Source: an uncultured Anaerofilum sp.
GTDB lineage: Bacteria > Bacillota > Clostridia > Oscillospirales > Ruminococcaceae
NCBI GenBank assembly: GCA_944385935.1
Contig: CALWZC010000008.1
Span: forward strand, 1-64,000
Reading direction: 5' to 3'
Length of the DNA: 64,000 bases
Of the stretch, positions 50,139 through 59,354 are shown one piece after another. The notes under the pieces were generated by a model. The model did no database searches and was not told the origin of the DNA. It saw only the letters and a list, made by a program, of their open reading frames with translations. A program made the position numbers and the translations under genes. Positions within the stretch are counted from its first letter, which is position 1, and the number at the start of each line of letters is the position of its first letter.

Positions 50139-51818
50139 TCATATTTCCTCAAGAATTTCCTTCAAAGGTAGAATGGTAGCAGCTCGCCTTGCTGTAACAG
50201 CATGGGCAGCTTGTCCATAGTCTACCCAAGCTACAGAGTCTTGTCCATATAAAATGGCAATACCTCTTTTTTCTCCTTGCTTTGTAGGGAATTTTTCTTT
50301 TAGCACCTGCCTGTATTTTTTTATGTTTGGGTCTTTTCGCTGCAAACAAGATGGTAACTTCCCTGTACCGTTGCTTTCCAAACGGTCAATACAAAGTACA
50401 TCCCGCAATGTTTCCTTTTCTACAAAAGGCAGTTTTTCGGCTTTATTTTGTATAAAGGCTGTATAGTCATCCAGACCCATGGTGCTATGGGGTTCTATTG
50501 CCAACTCATAAAATAACCAAAAAGGTGATAATTGGGTAGATTGCAGCAAATATTCTACTGTTCGTAAAAATCTACCAGAATTATACAATCTTTCGGTAGC
50601 ATCTTCCACTTTATGAATCTTCTCCAATTCCTCTTTGGAAATCCATGGAGTATCTATTACCTGATAGGGTGGTGTAGTGTCAAAATGGCAAGGATACTCC
50701 TCTTTTTTCTCTCGCATATCCGCACCATGCAGCAGCTTTAAAAAACCAAGCTGCAACATTTGTGGCCGAAGGGAAAAGGCTGTATCAAAACTGTGAGAAA
50801 AAATTTCTAAGGTTTCCAAGGGCAACCCTGCAATTAAATCAATATGAATATGGATGTTTTTCATATCCATCAAACGTCGAATATTGTTTTTTAGCTTTTC
50901 ACAATTTGTTTTTCTATGGATTGCCTGCAAAGTTGGTTCATGGAAACTTTGCAAACCAATTTCCAACTGTACTGCCCCCACCGGAAATTTCTCTAAAATG
51001 GTAAAATGCTCCTCTTTTAAAATATCTCCTGCAATTTCAAAGTGGAAACATACACCAGTTGGCAGTGACTTCCCATATTCTTGCAAAATCCAACTCCAGA
51101 TAGCTGTGGCGCGGGCAGGATTTGCATTGAAAGTGCGGTCTACAAACTTGACGGTTTTTGCACCACTGTTTGCTAATTTTTCTATTTTTTCTAAACTATT
51201 TTTTAAATCAAAGCAGCGCACAGGGCCACACCGACCAGAAAGGCAAAAGGCACAACGATAGGGGCATCCTCGTGTGGTTTCAATATAAGCAATTCTTCCT
51301 TTTAATGCAGAAAAATATTCTGGTAAATAAGGATTTGGTGGTTCCATTTGCAAGATAGCTGGTGGAGTTTGTGGTTGCTCCCTTGTGCACAGTCCAGCAA
51401 TATTTTCCTTTGCAGGGTTTCTTCCTTCATAATATGCTTTGCAAAAGGCTGGCAAACTTTCTTCTCCCTCTCCTGACAGGATATAGTCTACCTCTGGATA
51501 TTGCTCCAATATTTCTTTTGCATTGTAGCTTACTTCTGGGCCTCCTAAAACAACAATACAGTTTTTGTTTTGTTGTTTTAGTACTTGCACTGCTTGCAAA
51601 GTAATCGCTTTATTCCAAATATAAACACTAAATCCAACTATATCAGGGGTTTCCTTTACAATTTTTCCTACCAGTTGTTCCATTGGCTGATTGATAGTTC
51701 CCTCTTTTACTACCCATGGAATCTCTGGTGCATAGGCATTCATTCCTGCTGCCAAACACCAAGGTGCTAAACTGGAATGAATATATTTGGAATTGTACAC
51801 TGCTAACACCAATTTCAA
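50139..51818 (-). CDS. B12-binding domain radical SAM protein (DUF4080 type)
   Basis: 559 residues from TTG with GAGGCGAG upstream. The N-terminal cobalamin-binding-like domain (1-130: VVLGGPEVSYNAKEILEQ, DYILSGEGEESLPAF) lacks the DxHxxG motif of B12-dependent mutases. The radical SAM barrel starts at TTRGCPYRCAFCLSGR, with the C-x3-C-x2-C iron-sulfur motif. GLQSFHEPTLQAIHRKTNCEKL, IDLIAGLPLET and ATERLYNSGRFLRTVEYL follow. DUF4080 proteins are widespread in Clostridia and their substrates are unknown. It has its own transcription unit, leftward, with no partner gene in view. Confidence 0.85.
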   Translation of the reverse strand: MKLVLAVYNSKYIHSSLAPWCLAAGMNAYAPEIPWVVKEGTINQPMEQLVGKIVKETPDIVGFSVYIWNKAITLQAVQVLKQQNKNCIVVLGGPEVSYNAKEILEQYPEVDYILSGEGEESLPAFCKAYYEGRNPAKENIAGLCTREQPQTPPAILQMEPPNPYLPEYFSALKGRIAYIETTRGCPYRCAFCLSGRCGPVRCFDLKNSLEKIEKLANSGAKTVKFVDRTFNANPARATAIWSWILQEYGKSLPTGVCFHFEIAGDILKEEHFTILEKFPVGAVQLEIGLQSFHEPTLQAIHRKTNCEKLKNNIRRLMDMKNIHIHIDLIAGLPLETLEIFSHSFDTAFSLRPQMLQLGFLKLLHGADMREKKEEYPCHFDTTPPYQVIDTPWISKEELEKIHKVEDATERLYNSGRFLRTVEYLLQSTQLSPFWLFYELAIEPHSTMGLDDYTAFIQNKAEKLPFVEKETLRDVLCIDRLESNGTGKLPSCLQRKDPNIKKYRQVLKEKFPTKQGEKRGIAILYGQDSVAWVDYGQAAHAVTARRAATILPLKEILEEI

Positions 51819-52057
51819 TCTTTGCTCGCCTCGCTTATTTTGCTAGATTATCTCTATTGTATTGGAAATTGCATATTTTGGCAAATAGAACTTCCTCTTG
51901 ACGATTCTTGCTTTTAGGAAGTAAACTAAGACAAGGAGTATTTTTAGACAAAAATTTTATAAAGAAATTACAAAAACTTTAAAAATAAATATTTTTTTAT
52001 TTTTATGCAATAAAATAGTTTCTTTGTGCATTACAGTATTGACGGGAGCGAATTGAT
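51819..52057. other. 239-bp AT-rich divergent gap upstream of the ECF sigma gene
   Basis: Very AT-rich near 51950-52020. It should contain the divergent promoters of the radical SAM gene and the sigma operon. Nothing matching a clear sigma-A pair was found for the sigma gene, so an ECF-type autoregulated promoter is possible. Confidence 0.4.
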
Positions 52058-52642
52058 ATGCTTTGTTTGTTTGCCACTATTCCTTGTGAGCAGCAAAATT
52101 TGCAGGACCCCGACATCCTGCACCAGCTATTGCGGCAAATTTCCGCCCAAGACCGGGACTCTTTGGCGGAACTCTATCGCCGTACCCGGACGGCGGTGTA
52201 TGCCTTTGCTCTTTCCTATTTAAAAAATGGACAAGATGCCGAGGATGTTACACAAGACACCTTTGTACGCATTTGGGAAAATGCCCACCGCTATCAGCGG
52301 CAAGGCCATCCCATCCGCTGGATTTTAGCCATCTGCAAAAATCTTTGCCTTATGCGGCTACGGCAGCAGTTTCGCACCCAGCCCTTGCCAGAGGAGGACA
52401 ACCATCCAGCCTTTGCGCTGGACTGCCCTACTCTTACAGCAGATGACCGACATGTTTTATCCATTGCCCTACAGGTACTAAAAGATGACGAAAGACGTGT
52501 TTTGTTCTTGCATGTTATCACAGGGCTAAAGCACAGAGAAATTGCAGCCTTGCTACAAATTCCCTTGCCCACTGTCTTGTCCAAGTACCACCGTGCTCTT
52601 AAAAAATTAAAACTTATGCTGGAAGGAGATGAACCCATTTGA
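52058..52642 (+). CDS. ECF-type RNA polymerase sigma factor
   Basis: 194 residues with GGGAGCG upstream. Region 2 (about 33-100) has LAELYRRTRTAVYAFALSYLKNGQDAEDVTQDTFVRIWENA, and region 4 (about 130-190) has VLKDDERRVLFLHVITGLKHREIAALLQIPLPTVLSKYHRALKKLK. No region 3 is present, as expected for ECF factors. The stop overlaps the TTG of the anti-sigma gene by one codon, so the two are co-translated. It should direct an envelope or stress regulon released by the membrane protein next door; targets are not known. Confidence 0.92.
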   Translation: MLCLFATIPCEQQNLQDPDILHQLLRQISAQDRDSLAELYRRTRTAVYAFALSYLKNGQDAEDVTQDTFVRIWENAHRYQRQGHPIRWILAICKNLCLMRLRQQFRTQPLPEEDNHPAFALDCPTLTADDRHVLSIALQVLKDDERRVLFLHVITGLKHREIAALLQIPLPTVLSKYHRALKKLKLMLEGDEPI

Positions 52643-54201
52643 AATCTTCCGAACTAAAACGCCAGTTGGCCCAAGCATTGGAGCATGCCAGTGCTGACAA
52701 CTTCGACAAGGTTCTCTGCCGTTGCCAGCCCCAGAAAGGAACTGTGATTGTTATGAATGAACCGAAAAAACGCACTTTGCGCCTTCCCATAGTTGTGGCT
52801 GTTGCAGCCTGCTTTGCTCTTCTTGTTGTTGGTGTGGGTGTTTTTACCCGGATACAAAGCCAATCTTTGGCGATTGCCTCTGTTATCTCTTTGGATGTAA
52901 ACCCCAGCGTACAGCTGGATGTAAACGACAAATCCCGTGTAATTGATGCAAAAGCTATCAATCCTGATGGAGAAACCATTCTTGCAGAAATGGATTTGAA
53001 AAATACTGACCTAACGGTTGCAGTCAATGCTATTGTGGGTTCTCTGCTGCGGCATGGATATGTAGATGAGTTAGCAAATTCCATCCTGGTAACTGTAGAG
53101 GATGACAACACCACACGAGCACAACAATTGCAAAACTCTGTTTCTCAGCAGGTTACCTCTGCCCTTAACTCTGCGCAGGTAAATGGTGCTGTTATCTCCC
53201 AAACAGTAAGCTATTCCAACAATCCCCTACAAGCAAAAGCTGATGAATATGGAATTTCTTTGGGCAAAGCTACTCTAATTGACTCCCTTGTACAAAACAG
53301 CGACCATCTCCGTTTTGAGGATTTAGTAGGCTTGTCTGTAAATGAACTAAACTTGCTGGCATCTCAGCAAGCAGTTCCCTCCAACAATCTTACCTCCAAT
53401 GGCTCCGCTTCGAGCAATGGATACATTGGCATAGAGGCTGCAAAAACTGCTGCTTTCCAACATGCAGGCGTAGATGTTTCCTCTGTAGTATTCTCCAGAT
53501 ATGATTTTGACTATGAAATGGGCCGTATGGTATATGAAATTGAGTTCATGTCTGGAACAGTAGAGTATGAATACGACATTGACGCTGCTAATGGAGAGGT
53601 TGTCAAGTTCTCTCGTGAGGACAAAGCTCCTGTTTCTACTCCTGTCCCCACTCCTGTTCCTACTCCTACAGCTACTGCACAGCCTGATGCAGCTTCTGCC
53701 CCCTCTTCTCAGCCGGCTTCTCAACCTGTTTCTCAACCCACTGCACAATCTACCACCAACACTGGAACTATGCTCACTGCCGAGCAAGCCAAGTCTACTG
53801 CATTGAATCATGCTGGCCTGACCGCCGAATCTGTATGGGACTTGTCCATTGATTTAGACCAAAAGAATGGCCATACTATTTTTGACGTAGACTTTGAAAA
53901 TTCCGAGGCAGAGTACGAATATTGGATTGAAGCCTATACTGGAGAGGTTTTGCGTTCTAACAAAGAGAATCGTCGAAATAATAGTACCTCTACTGCTACC
54001 ACAGCCTCCATTACTGCACAGCAAGCAAAAGAAATTGCTTTGCAACAGGCTGGTTTGGCAGAATCCTCTATCTATGACCTAGAAATTGAGCTAGAGCGAG
54101 AAAATGGTACTCTATGCTATAAGGTAGAATTTGAATCCGCTGGCATGGATTATGAATATGAGATTGACGCCACCACAGGTGCCATTCTTTCTATGGGATA
54201 A
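52639..54201 (+). CDS. RsgI-like anti-sigma factor with three PepSY domains
   Basis: 520 residues from TTG with AAGGAG upstream. A cytoplasmic segment of about 48 residues precedes one membrane helix (50-69). Right after it is an RsgI-type domain with SVISLDVNPSVQLDVN (Asn88-Pro89); the Asn-Pro bond of this motif is the self-cleavage site in RsgI proteins. After a helical part come three PepSY domains (about 261-325, 378-438, 455-519), the first and second separated by a Pro/Thr/Ser/Gln-rich linker. The protein should hold the ECF factor at the membrane and release it after extracellular sensing. The ligand is unknown. Confidence 0.85.
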   Translation: MKSSELKRQLAQALEHASADNFDKVLCRCQPQKGTVIVMNEPKKRTLRLPIVVAVAACFALLVVGVGVFTRIQSQSLAIASVISLDVNPSVQLDVNDKSRVIDAKAINPDGETILAEMDLKNTDLTVAVNAIVGSLLRHGYVDELANSILVTVEDDNTTRAQQLQNSVSQQVTSALNSAQVNGAVISQTVSYSNNPLQAKADEYGISLGKATLIDSLVQNSDHLRFEDLVGLSVNELNLLASQQAVPSNNLTSNGSASSNGYIGIEAAKTAAFQHAGVDVSSVVFSRYDFDYEMGRMVYEIEFMSGTVEYEYDIDAANGEVVKFSREDKAPVSTPVPTPVPTPTATAQPDAASAPSSQPASQPVSQPTAQSTTNTGTMLTAEQAKSTALNHAGLTAESVWDLSIDLDQKNGHTIFDVDFENSEAEYEYWIEAYTGEVLRSNKENRRNNSTSTATTASITAQQAKEIALQQAGLAESSIYDLEIELERENGTLCYKVEFESAGMDYEYEIDATTGAILSMG

Positions 54202-54215
54202 TATTTTCAAAAACC

Positions 54216-54250
54216 AAAAGCCCTGTCAAAGAATATTTGACAGGGCTTTT
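54216..54250. terminator. Terminator between anti-sigma and sortase genes
   Basis: AAAAGCCCTGTCAAA / TTTGACAGGGCTTTT perfect stem with a five-base loop; A and T runs make it work for both convergent genes. Confidence 0.88.
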
Positions 54251-54252
54251 CT

Positions 54253-55011
54253 TTATCCTTCCACTTTTTCTGTACGCATAGCACTCAATACAATGCGATT
54301 TTTTCCATCCTTTGTGCAGGTACTCAAGGTCATAATAGGGGAACCTTTCACCAGCTCTACACCAGTATCATAAGCAGATAGGGCTTTTATCTGTTCCATA
54401 AAGTTCCAGTAGTTTTCATCATCCCCAAAACCAAGGGTATAAATTTCACTGTCTGGGGCAACCTGTGCAATGGAAATCATTTCATATTTCCACACACCAT
54501 CCAATGTGTGTAGTAATACTTCTCCACCATTCTCTTGGTAAAAACTTGCATCCATATACTTCAAGATTCCTGCCAACATGCTGCCATCTCTCATATTGTG
54601 TCCATACACTAAAGTATGCAAGTCGTTCCAGCCCTCATTTGCATAATCCAAAAACAAACTTCCAGAAGCATTATAGGTTTTATCTGGTAAGCGATAGAGA
54701 TAGTATGCATTATCTGGCCCCTGTAGAATAGGGTAGCTAATACCCAAAGCATCTATTTCCAGCCAACCAATGGCATCAGGGTATTCTTCATGTAATTTTT
54801 GCATATCAATTACAGTTTCTTCTGGTTCATCTGCTTGTTGAGGTTCTTTTTTCACTGTATAAACCTCCTCGATGTCCTGGTATGTTTTTTGTCCTTGTCG
54901 GTATCCCCACAATTTCCATCCCAGTACACCAGCGGAAATCACAACTCCCGCAATTGCCAGCCAAAGAACAATATCCAAAATAGTTATTTTTTTTCTACTG
55001 CTTTTTTTCAA
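54253..55011 (-). CDS. srtB: Class B sortase
   Basis: 252 residues from TTG behind GGGGAG. One N-terminal membrane segment (about 10-32) precedes the sortase barrel. His138 lies in LVYGHNMRDGSML, Cys232 in MTLSTCTKDGKNRIVL, and the Arg follows in NRIVLSA. The inserted helix before the catalytic part (GDDENYWNFMEQIKALSAY) is typical of class B. It joins proteins with an NPQTN-like sorting signal to peptidoglycan. No protein with a sorting signal, hydrophobic segment and basic tail is encoded nearby, so substrates lie elsewhere. The gene is alone. Confidence 0.92.
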   Translation of the reverse strand: MKKSSRKKITILDIVLWLAIAGVVISAGVLGWKLWGYRQGQKTYQDIEEVYTVKKEPQQADEPEETVIDMQKLHEEYPDAIGWLEIDALGISYPILQGPDNAYYLYRLPDKTYNASGSLFLDYANEGWNDLHTLVYGHNMRDGSMLAGILKYMDASFYQENGGEVLLHTLDGVWKYEMISIAQVAPDSEIYTLGFGDDENYWNFMEQIKALSAYDTGVELVKGSPIMTLSTCTKDGKNRIVLSAMRTEKVEG

Positions 55012-55277
55012 AATTTCATCTCCCCTTTTTAATTTATGTGTTCCTTTTATTATAGATGGTTTTCAACCCTACTACTATACCCTTTTGTCCCAAATATGTA
55101 TATTATTCCTAACAATCACAAATTTTTCTGTTTTTACCAAATTCACTACTTTTTTCTGGATTATACTACAAATTGCCTTGTGTTTTCATGACAATTTTGT
55201 TACTATTATACTTGTAACATATAACAACTATTGTACTAGGTTGTATCATTTTATAGGTTGAATGGGTGGAATTTGTT

Positions 55278-55976
55278 ATGGAAAAAAACACACAAGAAAA
55301 AAATGCAATTCAAACAGATTTGAACTCTTGGGTAGGATGTTCTTGTGAAGTGCTATCTTTAGAAAATCAACTGCTGATGGTAGGGGTTTTTTCTCGCTAT
55401 AATGCAGCAAATCATGAGGTTTTTGTAGAACTTTATCACAACGACACCATTCCTGCAAGACCAAGGAATTTTGGAGACTCTGTAAAAATTCAGCTTCATC
55501 ACCTCAACAAAGATGGCTCTGTACAAGTATTTATGGGTGCCATCTCTGGTTCCACAGATAAAGTATGGCGAATCCGACTAGAAAAAGAGGTTATGCGCAC
55601 TGAAACCCGCCAGACATTCCGGCAACGGGCAAATTGCGGCGCAATGATTGCACGTGTATGGACCGAACAGTTCCATGGTGCTTCTCACCTTTGTGAATTG
55701 GTAGATATTAGTCTGGGTGGTTTGTGCTTTCATAGCAATCTAAAGTACATTGTCCGTGAACGGCTGGTGCTTTCCGAAATACAGCTATTGCCCGAAGGCC
55801 GCACCTACACATTTAATTGTATTGTCCGGCGCATACAAGAGGATGTAGATAATCCAGAATTTCATTTGTATGGCTGTCAATTTATAGGGCTAAGCGATGA
55901 AGATGAATCGGATTTGTGTCAGGATATCTTCACCTTGCAATCTCAAGAGCTCAGTCGTTGGAGAAATACAAAATAA
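55278..55976 (+). CDS. PilZ-domain protein (c-di-GMP effector)
   Basis: 232 residues from ATG at 55278; the GTG at 55266 is in frame but overlaps the weak ribosome site. The N-terminal YcgR-like part (about 10-105) is beta-rich. The PilZ domain begins RTETRQTFRQRANC, which gives the R-x3-R di-GMP-binding motif, and continues with LVDISLGGLCFHSN (D-x-S-x2-G). The C-terminus is GCQFIGLSDEDESDLC. It should bind cyclic di-GMP and control motility or envelope functions. No GGDEF/EAL or flagellar gene is in the window. Confidence 0.9.
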   Translation: MEKNTQEKNAIQTDLNSWVGCSCEVLSLENQLLMVGVFSRYNAANHEVFVELYHNDTIPARPRNFGDSVKIQLHHLNKDGSVQVFMGAISGSTDKVWRIRLEKEVMRTETRQTFRQRANCGAMIARVWTEQFHGASHLCELVDISLGGLCFHSNLKYIVRERLVLSEIQLLPEGRTYTFNCIVRRIQEDVDNPEFHLYGCQFIGLSDEDESDLCQDIFTLQSQELSRWRNTK

Positions 55977-55987
55977 GCACAATAAAA

Positions 55988-56024
55988 AATCCTTCAGTTA
56001 TAAAAAACTGAAGGATTCTTTTTT
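55988..56024. terminator. Terminator between PilZ and DUF3592 genes
   Basis: AATCCTTCAGTT / AACTGAAGGATT stem with a short loop, then CTTTTTT. Convergent genes share it. Confidence 0.85.
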
Positions 56025-56499
56025 ATAAGAGCGCAGCAGTGCCAAAAATAAGTACATTTAATATGCCCCAAAGCATGTTTATTGTCATTAATGCCAAAAT
56101 AGCACCTACAATTCCCGACCCTGTACGGCTGCTTTTCATCTTCTTATAGAAATCTTTTACAAGGCAAACTTGTGGCTCAGTGGGAACATAGTCTACTTGA
56201 TATTCATCACCCACCTGATATTTTCCTCTCCAGTGTTCCGCAAAATCTACATGAAAACGATATTCTTCGCCATTTACACGATAGGTAATTACAGGATATT
56301 GTGTTCTCCAGCGGAATGTACTGTTTCTTCTGCGTACAGTTACCAATTCTACCACATGTCCCATAGTATTGGCTGTCATTTCCTTCTCTCGCTTTAACAA
56401 ATCATTTAATTTTTTGAATTGTAGCAAGAGCATCGCTGCCACAAATCCCAACAACCCCGCAAACACAAGCATTACCAAAGCCATTACTAAACGATCCAT
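56023..56499 (-). CDS. DUF3592-like membrane protein
   Basis: 158 residues from ATG at 56499, eight bases after AAGGTG; a GTG at 56508 is too close. Two membrane segments (about 5-25 and 128-155) flank an extracytoplasmic beta domain of DUF3592 type (VVELVTVRRRN, YPVITYRVNGEEYRF, GDEYQVDYVPTEPQ). The function is unknown. The gene is isolated from its neighbours by terminators. Confidence 0.72.
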   Translation of the reverse strand: MDRLVMALVMLVFAGLLGFVAAMLLLQFKKLNDLLKREKEMTANTMGHVVELVTVRRRNSTFRWRTQYPVITYRVNGEEYRFHVDFAEHWRGKYQVGDEYQVDYVPTEPQVCLVKDFYKKMKSSRTGSGIVGAILALMTINMLWGILNVLIFGTAALL

Positions 56500-56596
56500 A
56501 ATACTCACACCTTTTTTTATATATTTATTATATACTTATAATAATAAAACAACAATATTTTGTCAATACACTATTTTGTATATTTTTATAAAATAA

Positions 56597-56628
56597 AAAG
56601 ATTCCCCCACAAATGTGGGGGAATCTTT
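56597..56628 (-). terminator. gap terminator
   Basis: AAAGATTCCCCCACA / TGTGGGGGAATCTTT stem with a two-base loop and T5 on the - strand, 12 bases past the gap stop. Confidence 0.9.
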
Positions 56629-56640
56629 ATGCAAACGAGA

Positions 56641-57654
56641 TTAGCACTTCTCGCTGAAGTACTTAATGGTGCGAACCATCTGGCTGGTGTAGCTGTTCTC
56701 GTTGTCGTACCAAGAAACAACCTGAACCTGTGCGGTCTCGTCGTCAATCTTAGTAACCATGGTCTGGGTTGCATCAAACAGGCTGCCGTAACGGATACCG
56801 ATTACGTCGGAGGAAACGATGGGGTCGGTGTTGTAACCGAAAGTCTCGCTCTCCTGTGCCTTCATTGCTGCATTTACAGCCTCAACGGTAACATCCTTGC
56901 CCTTAACAACAGCAACCAAAATGGTGGTGGAGCCAGTGGGAACGGGTACACGCTGAGCAGAACCAATCAGCTTGCCGTTCAGCTCGGGGATAACCAAACC
57001 GATAGCCTTAGCAGCACCGGTGCTGTTGGGAACGATGTTAGCAGCACCTGCACGAGCACGACGCAGGTCGCCCTTGCGGTGAGGGCCATCCAGAATCATC
57101 TGGTCGCCAGTGTAAGCATGAACAGTAGTCATGATACCACTCTGAATGGGGAATGCATCGTTCAGAGCCTTTGCCATGGGAGCCAGGCAGTTGGTGGTGC
57201 AGGATGCAGCAGAAATAATCTGGTCATCGCTGTTCAGGGTCTCATGGTTTACATTGTAAACGATGGTCTTGGTCTCTTTGTCAGCGGGAGCAGAGATAAC
57301 AACCTTACGTGCGCCTGCCTCGATGTGAGCCATAGCCTTTGCCTTGCTGGTGAAGAAACCGGTGCACTCCAGAACAACGTCTACACCCAGCTCGCCCCAG
57401 GGCAGCTCAGCAGGATTGGGTTTTGCATAGATGGTGATTTTCTTGCCATCTACAGTGATGGACTCTTCATCGCTCTCTACGGTATGTCCGTCGTAACGGC
57501 CCTGAGCGGTGTCGTACTTCAACAGGTGAGCCAGCATAGCGGGGCTGGTCAGGTCGTTGATTGCAACAATCTCATAACCCTCTGCGCCAAACATCTGACG
57601 GAAAGCCAAGCGGCCGATACGGCCAAAACCATTGATAGCAACTTTAACTGCCAT
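56641..57654 (-). CDS. gap: Glyceraldehyde-3-phosphate dehydrogenase
   Basis: 337 residues. [19 protein letters not shown] binds [20 protein letters not shown] holds the catalytic Cys and [23 protein letters not shown] the catalytic His region. [16 protein letters not shown] closes the domain. It is a key glycolytic enzyme of the cytoplasm. Codon use is more GC-rich and regular than in its neighbours, as usual for a very highly expressed gene. It is monocistronic with a strong promoter. Confidence 0.97.
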   Translation of the reverse strand: MAVKVAINGFGRIGRLAFRQMFGAEGYEIVAINDLTSPAMLAHLLKYDTAQGRYDGHTVESDEESITVDGKKITIYAKPNPAELPWGELGVDVVLECTGFFTSKAKAMAHIEAGARKVVISAPADKETKTIVYNVNHETLNSDDQIISAASCTTNCLAPMAKALNDAFPIQSGIMTTVHAYTGDQMILDGPHRKGDLRRARAGAANIVPNSTGAAKAIGLVIPELNGKLIGSAQRVPVPTGSTTILVAVVKGKDVTVEAVNAAMKAQESETFGYNTDPIVSSDVIGIRYGSLFDATQTMVTKIDDETAQVQVVSWYDNENSYTSQMVRTIKYFSEKC

Positions 57655-57712
57655 GATAGATAATCCTCCTTAAAATGGAAAAACATTTTTTGGATATATT
57701 CCACTGTACTCT

Positions 57713-57741
57713 ATTGTACTCCATCTGAAAGGAAACTGCAA
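57713..57741 (-). promoter_or_regulatory. gap promoter
   Basis: On the - strand TTGCAG, 17 bases, TACAAT, about 60 bases before the start and its GGAGG. Confidence 0.8.
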
Positions 57742-57796
57742 GAGTATTGTTAAGGTTTTAACAAAAAAATTTTTTATTCTCTATTTTTATCCCTTT

Positions 57797-59164
57797 TCAC
57801 CGATTCTCCAAAGGGGTATATTGGTGTATATCTCCCAAATATTTATAGGCTGGGCGCATAATACGATTCGCAAAAATTACTTCCTCCAACCGATGAGCAC
57901 ACCAGCCCGGAATTCGGCTGATAGCAAACAAAGGGGTAAACAAATCGGGAGAAATCCCCAACATACGGTAGATTAATCCACTAAATAGGTCTACATTGGC
58001 ACACACTTTTTTACTTCCCTTTATTTTGCTGTACACTTGTGGCCCCAATCGCTCAATGGCACACAGCAAATGGAATTCCTCATCATAGCCCTTTACCTGT
58101 GCCAGATGTTCCGCTTTGCTGCGTAGAAGTTCTGCTCTGGGGTCGCTAATGGTATACACCGCATGGCCCATGCCATAAATCAACCCGCTGCCATCTCCTG
58201 CTTCTTTTTTCAGAATTTTTTCTAAATATTCTGCAACCTCTTGGTCATCATACACATCCGAAATTTCACGCATCATTCTATCCATCTGTTCCATAACCTT
58301 CAGGTTGGCACCACCATGTTTGGGGCCTTTCAGGCTGCCAATGGCGGCAGAAAGGGCAGCATAGGTGTCAGTTCCAGAAGAAGAAAGCACCCTACAAGCA
58401 AAGGTGGAGTTATTTCCTCCGCCATGGTCTGCATGGAGCATCAAGCATAAATCCAACAATTTTGCTTCCTCATGGGTATATCGTTGGTCACTGCGGTAGG
58501 TGGACAAAATATGCTCTGCTGTGCTTTCCCCGGGGCTTGGTAGATGAAAATACATGCTTTGGTGGTCGAAGGTACGTCGTTTAATCTGGTATGCATCCAC
58601 CATAATAGTGGGCAAGCAAGCAATCATCTGGATGGATTGCCGCAGAATATTGGATAAAGAATTGTCTTCTGGACATGGGTCGTAGCTGTACATGGCCAAA
58701 ACACTGCGAGACATTTTGTTCATAATGTTGGCACTGGGGGATTTGATAATCATATCTTCTGCAAAGCCTTTGGGCAGTTCTCGGCTTTGCTCCAACATAG
58801 CACAAAAGCTCTCCAATTCCTGTTTGGTTGGCAAACTACCCAATAGTAGCAACCAAATAACCTCCTCAAAAATAAAGCGGTCTTGCTGATAGGCAGCATC
58901 CGCAAGGTCTTTTACATCAATTCCTCGATAAATTAATCTGCCCGGCGCAGGTATAGGCTTTCCATCCTGCATTTCATAGCCCACCACATCACAAATATTG
59001 GTCAACCCTGCCAATACTCCTGTACCATCTGGATTGCGTAGGCCTCTCTTTACCCCCAAGCGTTCACAGGTTTCGGGGTCTATGTAGTTATTTTTTTCAA
59101 ATTGTTGGCATAGATATTCCATAGCCTGTTTGTGCTGGTATTGTCTTTCCCATTTCATTTCCAT
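57797..59164 (-). CDS. gltA: Citrate synthase
   Basis: 455 residues from ATG at 59164, preceded by AGAGGG; the frame continues to 59245 without a ribosome site. Citrate synthase motifs are LLLLGSLPTKQEL, LHADHGGGNNSTFACRV with catalytic-type His, SLKGPKHGGANLKVM, LIYGMGHAVYTISDPRAE with the second His and SRIPGWCAHRLEE with the substrate Arg. It makes citrate from oxaloacetate and acetyl-CoA. In anaerobes it normally serves glutamate synthesis. No aconitase or isocitrate dehydrogenase gene is close by. It is divergent from spoIID. Confidence 0.94.
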   Translation of the reverse strand: MEMKWERQYQHKQAMEYLCQQFEKNNYIDPETCERLGVKRGLRNPDGTGVLAGLTNICDVVGYEMQDGKPIPAPGRLIYRGIDVKDLADAAYQQDRFIFEEVIWLLLLGSLPTKQELESFCAMLEQSRELPKGFAEDMIIKSPSANIMNKMSRSVLAMYSYDPCPEDNSLSNILRQSIQMIACLPTIMVDAYQIKRRTFDHQSMYFHLPSPGESTAEHILSTYRSDQRYTHEEAKLLDLCLMLHADHGGGNNSTFACRVLSSSGTDTYAALSAAIGSLKGPKHGGANLKVMEQMDRMMREISDVYDDQEVAEYLEKILKKEAGDGSGLIYGMGHAVYTISDPRAELLRSKAEHLAQVKGYDEEFHLLCAIERLGPQVYSKIKGSKKVCANVDLFSGLIYRMLGISPDLFTPLFAISRIPGWCAHRLEEVIFANRIMRPAYKYLGDIHQYTPLENR

Positions 59165-59255
59165 TCTATCCCCTCTTGGTTTTGGGGCAAGCCCCTTTTT
59201 GTTGCAGCACTGCTTTTCCCCTCGTTGCAAGGCATACTTTCCCAAAGCCTTGCCC

Positions 59256-59284
59256 TTGCAGGCTGCTGTTTATAACTATACTAT
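59256..59284 (+). promoter_or_regulatory. spoIID-like gene promoter
   Basis: TTGCAG, 17 bases, TACTAT, about 70 bases before the gene. No sigma-E-type pair was found here, unlike the SpoVB-like gene. Confidence 0.5.
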
Positions 59285-59354
59285 TATTTTAAAAAATGCG
59301 CAATGGGAGCCCACAACCAGCACACCACCCACACAAAAAACGGAGGAATTTAAA

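Noticed and set aside
59130..59354. Longer start for the SpoIID-like protein
   Set aside because: The extension overlaps gltA, contains the promoter and lacks a ribosome site; the ATG at 59355 follows GGAGG.
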